Assembly: GCA_046706145.1 (NCBI GenBank)
Contig: JBJKPP010000211.1
Location: 1 to 33,036 of the forward strand
Direction of reading: 5' to 3'
DNA length: 33,036 nt
Source: JBJKPP01 sp046706145
GTDB taxonomy: Bacteria; Bacteroidota; Ignavibacteria; Ignavibacteriales; Ignavibacteriaceae
Positions within the stretch are counted from its first letter, which is position 1. Every line of letters starts with the position of its first letter. Positions 24,472 through 31,977 of this stretch are shown here, in pieces. Both the position numbers and the translations under genes were made by a program. The notes beneath the pieces are model-generated. The model saw only the letters and a program-made list of their open reading frames with translations, had not been told where the DNA came from and made no database searches.

Positions 24472-24500
24472 GTTGCTTAAATAAGAGCAACTGCTTATTT
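24472..24500. promoter_or_regulatory. Two overlapping inverted repeats upstream of the sigma-54 activator
   Basis: GTTGCT (24472-24477) pairs with AGCAAC (24486-24491), and AAATAAG (24479-24485) pairs with CTTATTT (24494-24500). The two hairpins exclude each other in RNA; in DNA they make a compact pair of dyads about 45-70 nt before the activator ATG. An enhancer site for the activator or an autoregulatory operator is possible. Confidence 0.35.
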
Positions 24501-24543
24501 TAATTCCTTAAATAAAAGAAAGTAATTTTATATAGGTATTAAA

Positions 24544-26706
24544 ATGAAGGGACTTGATGAAGATTTATTGTTCCTTTTGTCTATAACTGATGATGTAGCT
24601 GAAGTAAGAGACAAGGAGAATTTATTATATATAATTTTTCAAAAGCTACATAAGTTTTATGGGATCAAAGTTGGTGGGGGTTTACTATTTGATAAGGCAA
24701 AAGAAAATCTCGGATTAATTGTTATAAAAATTGAGGAAAATAAAAGGTTGAATGACTCAATGGTTTGGCTTCAAACATTTTCTGTGAATTCGATTCCCTT
24801 TAAAATTTCTCTTTCGCATCCTGAAATAACTTTGATTGATGCTGATCAGTTCTATTCAATGAAGCCGCAGAATGAAAAACAATTCTCAATGAAGGACGTT
24901 TTTGGTGAAATGCACATTAATAAACTATCCTTACTACCGATAAAAACAGGCGGTGAACTTATCGGATTCCTTATCTTAGCTTTGGAAGGGACTGCTCTTA
25001 ATGAAAAAGATGAAGACTTTTTACTTCGTCTCGCGAGCCTTGTAGGTTCAGTATATGAAAATATAAATGCTTATGAGGAATTGCATCGTAAGGAAAAAGA
25101 AAAAGAATTACAGCTTGGCTTAATTGCAGATCTACTTGCAGTCAGGGAAAAAGAAGCTTTTTTTGAGAAATTGGCAATGGGTACTAATAATTTTATCCCT
25201 TGTACTTATATTGCAATACATGTCGAATATCCACCCATGAATATATCCAGCACAATTTCACTTATCAAAAATGATAAAGATCAGTTCAAAATGATACCCT
25301 TAACAAGAAACATGACATTATTATTATTAGCATTAAAATCAAAACTAAACGGAAAGGACCGACAAAGTTATTTAGAAATAAACGGTGAACCTTTCGACAA
25401 ACTTTGTGAACAATTTTCGCATTTAAGACAGTTAAACGAGAAAAACTCAATCAATTCCCTATTAGTTCGTCATTACACACATGAAAATTTAGGTATGTTA
25501 ACAGTTATTATGGGGAGACGCCTTCCATATTTGAGTCCTAAAAGAGAACCAGAGTTGGATTTAATGTTTGAGCAAAATAGAAATTCATTTTTTGGAGTAA
25601 ATGAAATTTATCTCGCTATGAATCTATTACCTTTTTTAGGTCTGATTCTATCTAACTTTTTTGCTTTTGAAGAAATAAAGATATTAACTAAAAATCTGGA
25701 ACAAGAAAAAAGCTTCTTGTTGGATGAAATAAATTTAACGAATAATATTCAGGAGATAGTCGGAAATAGTAAGCAAATAAACTACGCATTAAATAAAGTG
25801 AAACAGGTTGCTCCTCTGGATGCAACAGTTTTGATTTTGGGAGAGACTGGAACGGGTAAGGAATTAATAGCAAAGGCAATACATAATTTATCTAACCGGA
25901 AAGGGAATGCCTTCATTACCGTTAATTGCGCTGCTCTTCCAGCTCAATTGATTGAATCTGAATTATTCGGACATGAGAAAGGAAGCTTTACAGGAGCTAT
26001 AGAAAAAAGAATAGGAAAATTTGAGGTTGCTAATGGAGGGACTATATTTTTAGATGAGATTGGTGAGTTACCGCTGGAAATCCAAGCAAAACTGCTACGT
26101 GTTTTACAGGAAAAAGAGTTTGAGCGTCTTGGCGGTAAGAGTACAGTTTATTCTGATGTTCGTATTGTAGCTGCTACGAATCGAAACTTAGAAAAAGAAG
26201 TCGAACAAGGAAAATTTCGTAATGATTTATTTTTCAGATTAAACGTATTTCCTATTATTGTTCCTTCACTTCGTGAAAGAAAAGAAGACATACCTTTGCT
26301 AGTAAAATATTTTATAGATAAATATTCCAAAAAATTAGGGAAAGATCTAAAATCAATAAAGAAAAGTGACTTAGATATGCTCGTGAATTATAACTGGCCT
26401 GGAAATGTCCGCGAATTGGAACATATTATCGAGCGCGCAATTATTGTTTCAGAAGGCACAAATTTGAATTTTGAAAGACTATTTGATGGGAATCTGCGAC
26501 AAACCGAATCAGATATTAAATCATTTAAATCATTGGTAGAAATTGAAAAGGAGCATATTATTAGTGCGTTAAAAATAGCACAAGGAAAAGTAACGGGTGA
26601 AAAAAGTGCTGCCCAGCTTCTGGGAATTAACGGAAAAACTCTTGGTTCTAAAATGAGGAAACTTGGGATTAGGAGAGAATTCATAATTACTACTGATATT
26701 AAGTGA
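24544..26706 (+). CDS. Sigma-54-dependent transcriptional activator (GAF-AAA-Fis)
   Basis: The 720-aa protein is a bacterial enhancer-binding protein that remodels RNA polymerase-sigma-54 by ATP hydrolysis. The N-terminal 1-175 region looks like a GAF sensor domain; residues 180-405 form a second poorly conserved sensory region. The AAA+ core carries Walker A GETGTGKE at 433-440, the sigma-54-contact loop as GSFTGA at 480-485 (consensus GAFTGA with Ala to Ser), Walker B GGTIFLDEIGELP, and the arginine-finger region NDLFFRLNVFPI. A Fis-type helix-turn-helix ends the protein (SAAQLLGINGKTLGSKMRKLGI). There is no receiver domain, so control is by ligand or partner rather than phosphorylation. 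It diverges from the oxidoreductase-ftsH row, its likely target (inference). Confidence 0.95.
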   Translation: MKGLDEDLLFLLSITDDVAEVRDKENLLYIIFQKLHKFYGIKVGGGLLFDKAKENLGLIVIKIEENKRLNDSMVWLQTFSVNSIPFKISLSHPEITLIDADQFYSMKPQNEKQFSMKDVFGEMHINKLSLLPIKTGGELIGFLILALEGTALNEKDEDFLLRLASLVGSVYENINAYEELHRKEKEKELQLGLIADLLAVREKEAFFEKLAMGTNNFIPCTYIAIHVEYPPMNISSTISLIKNDKDQFKMIPLTRNMTLLLLALKSKLNGKDRQSYLEINGEPFDKLCEQFSHLRQLNEKNSINSLLVRHYTHENLGMLTVIMGRRLPYLSPKREPELDLMFEQNRNSFFGVNEIYLAMNLLPFLGLILSNFFAFEEIKILTKNLEQEKSFLLDEINLTNNIQEIVGNSKQINYALNKVKQVAPLDATVLILGETGTGKELIAKAIHNLSNRKGNAFITVNCAALPAQLIESELFGHEKGSFTGAIEKRIGKFEVANGGTIFLDEIGELPLEIQAKLLRVLQEKEFERLGGKSTVYSDVRIVAATNRNLEKEVEQGKFRNDLFFRLNVFPIIVPSLRERKEDIPLLVKYFIDKYSKKLGKDLKSIKKSDLDMLVNYNWPGNVRELEHIIERAIIVSEGTNLNFERLFDGNLRQTESDIKSFKSLVEIEKEHIISALKIAQGKVTGEKSAAQLLGINGKTLGSKMRKLGIRREFIITTDIK

Positions 26707-26859
26707 ATTGGATAATATAAAGAATATAAACCTGGAGACGCATGAATATTATTCCCTTCTTTTAAGCTGTCAAAAAGAATGTGTGAACTCACTAATTCAT
26801 TTACTAAAAAGTAACTATTCAGAATTCTAAAAATAATTTGCAAAAATTCGCACTAGGCT

Positions 26860-26875
26860 AGGCATACTTTTTGTT
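26860..26875 (+). promoter_or_regulatory. Weak sigma-54-like element upstream of the 37-aa gene
   Basis: AGGCAT (26860-26865) and TTGTT (26871-26875) have the -24 GG and -12 G at RpoN spacing, with C to T at -12, the same deviation as the candidate at 24397-24412. It lies 107 nt before the 37-aa gene. Chance matches of this quality are possible. Confidence 0.25.
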
Positions 26876-26896
26876 CTATAAATTTTATTCACAGTA

Positions 26897-26923
26897 ATTC
26901 TAGAGGGCAAAAAAGATTCTAGA
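26897..26923. repeat. Two ATTCTAGA direct repeats, 19 bp apart
   Basis: ATTCTAGA occurs at 26897-26904 and 26916-26923, a centre-to-centre distance of 19 bp or nearly two helical turns, so both copies face the same side of DNA. TCTAGA is itself palindromic. They lie 60-86 nt before the 37-aa gene and could be protein-binding sites. Confidence 0.35.
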
Positions 26924-26982
26924 AACAATTTGATTCAAGAAAAATTAACATTAAATATTTTCGCAATTTTGAGGTAAATAAA

Positions 26983-27096
26983 ATGGGAAGTCGCGGGATT
27001 GTTACAAACTTAATTATTTATTTGATAATCGTTATAATTGGTTTATTAAGTGTTTATCTTGCATATGCTATACCAAAGCACAAGAGTAAAAAATAA
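26983..27096 (+). CDS. 37-aa single-helix membrane protein
   Basis: A very short gene: MGSRGIVTN, then about 20 strongly hydrophobic residues (LIIYLIIVIIGLLSVYLAYA), then a basic tail IPKHKSKK and TAA. GAGG at 26971-26974 lies 8 nt before the ATG, a good ribosome-binding site. Composition and signals look like a real membrane micro-protein, not random translation. It lies between the sigma-54 activator and the minus-strand tRNA-Pro/merR unit. No family is recognised; the positive-inside rule places the C-terminus in the cytosol. Confidence 0.6.
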   Translation: MGSRGIVTNLIIYLIIVIIGLLSVYLAYAIPKHKSKK

Positions 27097-27191
27097 GATA
27101 CGAACGACAAGAATATGCACCATCCCTAAGGTATCTACCTATAATCTGGTGCCCAAAATCTGATTAATTCTGATTAGTTTGGTAATCTTTT

Positions 27192-27227
27192 AAAAATCGA
27201 AAGCCCCAAAACACACGATTTTGAGGC
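27192..27227 (-). terminator. Intrinsic terminator after tRNA-Pro
   Basis: On the minus strand GCCTCAAAA (27227-27219) pairs with TTTTGGGGC (27211-27203) with one G-U pair and a 7-nt loop, followed by a T-rich tract (27202-27192). It lies 8 nt after the tRNA 3' end, closing the merR-tRNA unit. Confidence 0.75.
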
Positions 27228-27235
27228 ATTTAGGG

Positions 27236-27309
27236 TCGGAACGGTGGGATTTGAACCCACGACCACCTGAACCCCATTCAGGTACGCTACCGGGCTGCGC
27301 CACGTTCCG
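27236..27309 (-). tRNA. tRNA-Pro (anticodon GGG)
   Basis: The minus strand folds as a full cloverleaf. The acceptor stem CGGAACG (27309-27303) pairs with CGTTCCG (27243-27237). The anticodon stem CCTGA/TCAGG encloses the loop ATGGGGT, giving anticodon GGG at 34-36. The T-loop is TTCAAAT. The discriminator A at 27236 is followed by CCC, so the 3' CCA is not encoded and must be added by nucleotidyltransferase. The C1-G72 pair is the bacterial proline identity feature. The gene begins 5 nt after the merR stop, so it may be cut out of a merR transcript. Confidence 0.95.
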
Positions 27310-27314
27310 AATAA

Positions 27315-27713
27315 TTAGTCAAGCTTAGATAAGATAGTTTCTAGAACTCCTCGGATTTCTTTAAGATCTTTTTTGATTGAACCTTTTTCTTTCTTGCCTT
27401 CAGTGTTTTTACTTGCACTAGAAAACAAATCCTCGCTCATCTCTTCTTCGTTATCCTCCACAAAACCATTTTCATTTCCTAAAATATTTCTTGCACCCTC
27501 AATCGTGTATTTCTTATCTCTCAAGAGACCTTTGATTTTCATTATTAACTGGATATCTTTGTTAGTATATATCCTGTTGCCCGCCCTGTTCTTTTGAGGA
27601 TTTAACTGCTCAAACTCGGTCTCCCAATATCTAAGTACGTACTGTTCAACATCGGTTATTTTGCTAACTTCGCTAATTGAATAGTAAAGTTTTTTTATGG
27701 AAAGGTCTTTCAT
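27315..27713 (-). CDS. MerR-family transcriptional regulator
   Basis: The 132-aa protein has the MerR winged helix at its N-terminus: YYSISEVSKITDVEQYVLRYWETEF, then NRAGNRIYTNKDIQLIMKIKGLL and YTIEGARNIL. The C-terminal 50 residues are charged and probably a dimerising coil; there is no metal-binding cysteine pair, so the effector is unknown. The RYWETEF form is common to short MerR proteins in Bacteroidota. It is followed 5 nt later by tRNA-Pro in the same direction. Confidence 0.88.
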   Translation of the reverse strand: MKDLSIKKLYYSISEVSKITDVEQYVLRYWETEFEQLNPQKNRAGNRIYTNKDIQLIMKIKGLLRDKKYTIEGARNILGNENGFVEDNEEEMSEDLFSSASKNTEGKKEKGSIKKDLKEIRGVLETILSKLD

Positions 27714-27800
27714 ATATTTAAGTTAAATTCTAAGAAAAAATAATTAATTCAATATATATAAGCAACTAAACGGGAAGAATATTAATGCAACTTTAAGTAT

Positions 27801-28487
27801 TTATGCTAATGCATTTTCCCTATTGATTATATCAACTAATTCTGTAATGTCATTTAGTTGATAATCAGCACCGTGCGATTCAGTATTAAAAGTGTCTCCA
27901 TATTTTGCAAATGCAGTTTTCATTCCTATTTCTCTTGCCCCAACAATATCCCGTTCAGCCCAATCCCCGACCATAATAGCTTCATTGGCTTTTACACCCA
28001 GATTTTCCAAGATCTTGTGAAAAGGAGCCGGGTCTGGTTTTCTTTTCTTAGTGTCTTCGAATGTAACCACAGAATCAACTATGTGATGAAAATTTAAAAA
28101 TGCTAATCTTAGCCATGCTTCTTTGGCAGGTGCATCGGATACAATCCCCATTTTTATCCCCATCTTTAGTAATTTTATTAGAGTTGAGTAAACATGAGGA
28201 TATGGGATTAAAGCAGCTTCTCTTGCTCTGCGATAGGCTACTATCCCAGCAGAAAGTATTTTATAATCAATCCTATTTAAAACTCTTTTTAAAAATTCAT
28301 CAAAAACTTTTTGGTATTCTATTCCCTGTTCTTGATATATTTCTTCTATTATTTTATCAGCCAGTTCAGGCGTTATTTGTAGTCCAGCATCCATCATAGC
28401 AGGAATTGCTTCTTCAATTGCCCTTCTCTTCCAACGCATAAAATCTACCAGGGTATTATCAAGGTCAAAGACAACTGCCTTTATCAT
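27801..28487 (-). CDS. HAD-superfamily phosphatase
   Basis: The 228-aa protein carries all four HAD motifs: DLDNT (nucleophile Asp9 and Asp11), SDAP (motif II), the lysine in KKRKPDPAPF (motif III), and MVGDWAERDIVGA (motif IV acidic pair). The cap between motif I and II is helical (subclass IA). Substrate cannot be assigned; phosphoglycolate phosphatase-like and pyrimidine nucleotidase-like roles are both possible. Its ATG shares one base with the aroQ stop (TAATG), so it is the last gene of a four-gene operon. Confidence 0.9.
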   Translation of the reverse strand: MIKAVVFDLDNTLVDFMRWKRRAIEEAIPAMMDAGLQITPELADKIIEEIYQEQGIEYQKVFDEFLKRVLNRIDYKILSAGIVAYRRAREAALIPYPHVYSTLIKLLKMGIKMGIVSDAPAKEAWLRLAFLNFHHIVDSVVTFEDTKKRKPDPAPFHKILENLGVKANEAIMVGDWAERDIVGAREIGMKTAFAKYGDTFNTESHGADYQLNDITELVDIINRENALA

Positions 28488-28927
28488 TATTTCCCCAATT
28501 TCTCATTGATAAGTTTTGTTAATAAGTAGACACCAGCAAGATAGCTATTTCCCTTGAAGCCAGAGATATAACCATTACAAGCTAAAGCAGTTATAAGATA
28601 TTGTCTAAAGTTTTCTCTAGTAACTAAATGAGAGAGATGAACTTCTATTTTAGGCATATTTAGAACATCCAATGCATCTCGAATTGCAACCGACGTGTGA
28701 GCATATCCTCCAGGATTGATTATAAGACCTTCAAATTTCCCGTCTGCTTTTTGAATTTCATCAACAATTTCACCTTCTGTATTTGATTGAAAGAAAGTAA
28801 AGTCAATTTCTTTAAACTCTTCTTTTAGCAAGTCTTCAATTCCTTTTAGTGTTAAAGTTCCATATTGACTCTTATCCCTTTTGCCTAAAAGGTTTAGGTT
28901 TGGACCATTAATTACTATGATTTTCAT
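28487..28927 (-). CDS. aroQ: 3-dehydroquinate dehydratase, type II
   Basis: AroQ removes water from 3-dehydroquinate in the shikimate pathway. The 146-aa length is typical for the dodecameric type II enzyme. Visible active-site residues are NGPNLNLLG, Arg17 and Tyr22 (usually R-E-P-x-x-Y-G; here RDKSQYG), the N71-P-G-G-Y-A-H77-T-S loop and His97 in EVHLSH. Two departures from the usual pattern are Gly for Ala in NPGAY and HLVTRENFR for the common N-x-x-x-R-E-x-F-R region. The start overlaps the 91-aa gene by 4 nt (ATGA). Confidence 0.95.
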   Translation of the reverse strand: MKIIVINGPNLNLLGKRDKSQYGTLTLKGIEDLLKEEFKEIDFTFFQSNTEGEIVDEIQKADGKFEGLIINPGGYAHTSVAIRDALDVLNMPKIEVHLSHLVTRENFRQYLITALACNGYISGFKGNSYLAGVYLLTKLINEKLGK

Positions 28928-29199
28928 TTTACTTCTGCCATGTCTTCAATTACTTCTCTAATTCTAGGAGTTACAAAAATTTTATCAATTCCTAAATCCT
29001 TTAAGGCAGCAGAAAGAATCATAATTTTTTTTTGCAAATTCGTGAGTTTATTTATTACGATTACTTTGTTTTCTTTCAGAATACAGTAACCACCTTTGAA
29101 GTCCCCTTTTTCAAATCGAACTTCAGCTCCCAATTGGCGAGCAAGCTGTTTAAGTTCTTCAAGTATTTCTTCGAATTCTTTCTCTTTTATTTTCATCAT
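28924..29199 (-). CDS. Conserved-looking 91-aa protein of unknown function
   Basis: A helical N-terminus (EKEFEEILEELKQLARQLGAEV) is followed by a short beta region with GGYCILKENKVIVINK, then a helix and a C-terminal segment FVTPRIREVIEDM. The single Cys in a G-G-Y-C-I-L-K context and the closing P-R-I-R-E motif look like a defined domain. No catalytic pattern is recognised. It overlaps aroQ by 4 nt and starts 3 nt after the 4-TM gene, so it is transcribed with them. There is no signal peptide or membrane segment. Confidence 0.75.
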   Translation of the reverse strand: MMKIKEKEFEEILEELKQLARQLGAEVRFEKGDFKGGYCILKENKVIVINKLTNLQKKIMILSAALKDLGIDKIFVTPRIREVIEDMAEVK

Positions 29200-29202
29200 T
29201 CC

Positions 29203-29715
29203 CTAACTTTTTCTTAATGGTTTGAACAATACAAAATAATAACCGGCACAGTATAATAATATCTCAATTATTGAGAAACTCCCGAATACTTTAAATCTTT
29301 TTATGATTAAAGTAATTATCTCGTTTACAGAAAACGAAGTAGAGTAGATTTCAGAGACCATTCTGAAATCAATCGTTGTTAAATATAATTCCAAAGGGAG
29401 CGTTGCTAAAATTATTACTATAATTATAAAAAACCAACCATTATTCCTGACATTTAGTTTTGATGTTAGAGAAAACAATAAGAATGATATAAGAAATAAT
29501 AAATATAGAATTATCTGTAAAGTTATAACAGGATATAGGACCTGTAATACTACCTTTAGGTTAGCTTCATTAAAGATGGATCTTAGTACAAAATCTTTTT
29601 TCTCAAATAATTGATAGCTGAATACCATTCTCGATGTATATGTTCCCACCCAAAGTGAACTAAATACAAGACTTAGATAAGCGAATATTTTAGTAGTTTT
29701 GGTATAGTTATTCAT
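29203..29715 (-). CDS. Four-helix membrane protein of unknown function
   Basis: The 170-aa protein has four hydrophobic segments: about 11-30 (IFAYLSLVFSSLWVGTYTS), 55-82 (VLYPVITLQIILYLLFLISFLLF), 92-112 (GWFFIIIVIILATLPLELYL) and 146-165 (SIIEILLYCAGYYFVLF). The N-terminus and C-terminus are basic. No family motif is recognised. It is the first gene of the operon with the 91-aa protein, aroQ and the HAD phosphatase, and diverges from the Ppx/GppA gene across only 39 nt. Confidence 0.75.
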   Translation of the reverse strand: MNNYTKTTKIFAYLSLVFSSLWVGTYTSRMVFSYQLFEKKDFVLRSIFNEANLKVVLQVLYPVITLQIILYLLFLISFLLFSLTSKLNVRNNGWFFIIIVIILATLPLELYLTTIDFRMVSEIYSTSFSVNEIITLIIKRFKVFGSFSIIEILLYCAGYYFVLFKPLRKS

Positions 29716-29754
29716 TTTACTTGAAATTTTCTTATTAAAAAATAATCAAAAATT

Positions 29755-30669
29755 ATGATTGTTTCTTCAATAGATGTGGGAACCAATACGGTTATATTGT
29801 TAGTTGCCGAAGTCGATAAAAACGCCAATAAAATTATTCCTCTCTACAATGAACAGAGGATACCTAGAATTGGAAGAAACTTAAAAAATGGAAGTGAAAT
29901 AAGTGCCGATAAAATCAAAGAATTATTTAGAATAATCCATGATTACAAAATCATTATAGATGATTTTAAGTCTGAAAGGAATTTTTTAACTGCTACAAAC
30001 GCTCTTAGAATTGCATCGAATGGAAAAGAAATAATTGACAGAATTATAAGTGAATTTAATATTGAGGCACAAATTGTAAATGGCGACACGGAAGCAGAGT
30101 TGTCATTTTTAGGAGCTACATTTGAGTATGATGACACCAAAAATAGCCTTGTAATTGACATAGGAGGCGGCAGCACAGAAATAATTTATGGAAGAAGGAC
30201 AAATATTGAATTCAAAAAAAGCACTCATATCGGCGTTGTTTCCGCAAAAGAGAATTTTCTAAGGAGTGACCCTCCCCTACCGAAAGAAATGAGTAATTTA
30301 TTAACTAAATTGGATGGATTATTTAAAGAATTTCCAGTCGAGAAATTAACTTCAAACAAAGCCATAGCTATTGCAGGAACACCCACTACTTTAGCCGCTA
30401 TCAAGGAAAATCTTATAGAATTTGATGAAGACAAAATTGAAGGTCATATACTATACAAGAATGATATAAAGGATTTGATTGAAGAAATATCGAGGTTGAC
30501 CAGTGATGAAATTTTAATGAAATTTAAATCTGTTGTGCGTGGAAGAGAAGATGTAATTCTAGCAGGAACAATTATATTATTTTTCGTCATGGACAAATTT
30601 GGATTGGAAAAGGTGAAAGTGAGTACTAAAGGAATTAGGTATGGCAGGATTGTGAAGGAAATCTTTTAA
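29755..30669 (+). CDS. ppx: Ppx/GppA-family phosphatase
   Basis: This enzyme family splits inorganic polyphosphate or pppGpp and belongs to the ASKHA (actin-like ATPase) fold. The 304-aa protein is the short single-module form without a C-terminal HD domain. IDVGTNTVILLVAE is the phosphate-1 loop, ATNALRIASN follows, and NSLVIDIGGGSTEIIYG is the phosphate-2 loop. A G-T-P-T-T segment near residue 208 is also present. Whether it prefers polyphosphate or pppGpp cannot be told. No ribosome-binding site is obvious, and the gene is alone on its strand. Confidence 0.9.
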   Translation: MIVSSIDVGTNTVILLVAEVDKNANKIIPLYNEQRIPRIGRNLKNGSEISADKIKELFRIIHDYKIIIDDFKSERNFLTATNALRIASNGKEIIDRIISEFNIEAQIVNGDTEAELSFLGATFEYDDTKNSLVIDIGGGSTEIIYGRRTNIEFKKSTHIGVVSAKENFLRSDPPLPKEMSNLLTKLDGLFKEFPVEKLTSNKAIAIAGTPTTLAAIKENLIEFDEDKIEGHILYKNDIKDLIEEISRLTSDEILMKFKSVVRGREDVILAGTIILFFVMDKFGLEKVKVSTKGIRYGRIVKEIF

Positions 30670-30712
30670 CGGTTACAGGAAAAAGTAACACACAATATCG
30701 CAGAGGAGGCAA

Positions 30713-30740
30713 ATCCCAAAGGGATAACTTTCTGAAAGTT
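30713..30740. other. Tandem hairpins between convergent genes
   Basis: ATCCC/GGGAT (30713-30717, 30721-30725) with a 3-nt loop and AACTTT/AAAGTT (30726-30731, 30735-30740) with a 3-nt loop lie back to back between the Ppx gene and the Yip1-like gene. Neither strand has a U-tract after them, so they may protect 3' ends or serve as weak terminators for both directions. Confidence 0.4.
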
Positions 30741-30766
30741 ACATGAAGAAATCTATAGTATACCAA

Positions 30767-31471
30767 TTATTTAAAGACTACCCCAAAAACGTATAAGTAT
30801 CCGAACACTACAGCAAAAAAGAAAATATCAAGAAGTAAGCTATATAATACATTTTTAGACTGAACGAAATTTCCAAACCCATTCAATACAAAACACGTTA
30901 TAACAATTAAAGCTTCAATTGCCAGAAGCATGTATGCTAATCCCTCTTTGAGCTGAAAAGGACCGGGATTAACATCAAATAGGTATTTTCCAAATACAAT
31001 CAGTTCTACTGGAAAAACTACTAATATACCAGCTATGAGTGGCAGCAGTGAATATATTAAAACAGCAAAATTGTCTTTTATTCTGGTTGAAAGTCCAAAT
31101 AAATAATTTAGATATGTCATCGACAAGCTGAATACGAAAACTAGAATTCCGAATATGATTACAAAATAAATCAATCCCTTAAACGGATTCTCCAGCAAGG
31201 AAGTACCCTTAGTAAAATATAGTTGAGTAAAAATCGAGAGTATAAAAAGCTGTACCGAAGAAAGCAGCAATATTACAAAAATAAAATTTTTATGCTCAGC
31301 ATAGACAATCTTTTTAAAAGCAGCCGTTGGGCTGTCTAAAAGTAAAAGTAGCATAGACCCAAAATCGATGTTATATACTCTGTCTCTTAAATATGCCTTA
31401 CAATTGCTGCAGGTTAATGCATAAAAAGAATTTTGGGCTTGACAATTCTTACACTCTACTATGTTCTTCAT
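30767..31471 (-). CDS. Zinc-ribbon plus Yip1-like membrane protein
   Basis: The 234-aa protein starts with a zinc-ribbon (CKNCQAQNSFYALTCSNCKAYL, Cys pairs near residues 7-10 and 21-24). A membrane domain with five or six hydrophobic segments follows, resembling the Yip1 family: a repeated L-L-L-D-S-P-T-A-A-F-K-K-I segment precedes the first helix. The molecular role is not known in bacteria. Its start overlaps the end of the DUF5683 gene by 4 nt (ATGA), making it the last gene of the parAB operon. The zinc ribbon is clear; the Yip1 call is moderate. Confidence 0.75.
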   Translation of the reverse strand: MKNIVECKNCQAQNSFYALTCSNCKAYLRDRVYNIDFGSMLLLLLDSPTAAFKKIVYAEHKNFIFVILLLSSVQLFILSIFTQLYFTKGTSLLENPFKGLIYFVIIFGILVFVFSLSMTYLNYLFGLSTRIKDNFAVLIYSLLPLIAGILVVFPVELIVFGKYLFDVNPGPFQLKEGLAYMLLAIEALIVITCFVLNGFGNFVQSKNVLYSLLLDIFFFAVVFGYLYVFGVVFK

Positions 31472-31977
31472 TTAAGATTTACCCTTATGCCAAGCATTGG
31501 CTGACTTGTATAATTGTTTTGGTTTACATTAAAATCAAATAATTGGGCGTCAACGTAGGCATCCACAAGATTTAGAAGATAAGCAATCCCCATGTAAATT
31601 GTAAATAAGTCCCGCTGGTCTCGATAAAAATTCCTTACATTCTGATATTTTGTAAGGTCTGGGTTTTCATAAAAAAGTTGTTGATAATTTTTATATCTGT
31701 CATTATTCCATTTCCAGCCCAAATACAAAGCAATACCGATTCCCCAAATAATAGGGGCTTTGATATATGATTGGTTATAAATTTGTCCTAAACCCGGAAC
31801 TACAGCGCTCATAAGCACAGCTTGCCATGGAGATTTTTGCATTACAAAAACAGAATCATCAGAAGAGTTAGTATTTTTTTGCTGACCAAAAGAGGTAAAA
31901 GATATTAATAAAAGAAAAATGGAGATTTTAGTTATATGTCTTATTAATAATCTCAAAAAGTTCAAAAAGCCTTTCAA
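31468..31977 (-). CDS. DUF5683 family membrane protein
   Basis: DUF5683 genes commonly follow parB in Bacteroidota. The diagnostic segment is PWQAVLMSAVVPGLGQIYNQSYIKAPIIWG, then WNNDRYKNYQQLF and NFYRDQRDLFTIYMGIAYLLNLVDAYVDAQLF. A signal peptide (KISIFLLLISFTSFG) precedes it. The start is doubtful: the reading from TTG at 31977 overlaps parB by 50 nt, and in-frame TTGs at 31965 and 31956 give shorter forms. No ATG is available before the signal peptide, so a TTG start is required. The function of the family is unknown. Confidence 0.85.
   Translation of the reverse strand: MKGFLNFLRLLIRHITKISIFLLLISFTSFGQQKNTNSSDDSVFVMQKSPWQAVLMSAVVPGLGQIYNQSYIKAPIIWGIGIALYLGWKWNNDRYKNYQQLFYENPDLTKYQNVRNFYRDQRDLFTIYMGIAYLLNLVDAYVDAQLFDFNVNQNNYTSQPMLGIRVNLK

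Noticed and set aside
26860..26872. The 12-mer GGCATACTTTTT occurs here and also at about 17298 in noncoding DNA, suggesting a shared element.
   Set aside because: Exact 12-mers are expected to recur by chance in an AT-rich 33-kb window, and flanking bases do not match.
27236..27309. tRNA-Pro as a possible integration site for a genomic island.
   Set aside because: No repeated tRNA 3' segment and no integrase nearby; flanking genes are ordinary.
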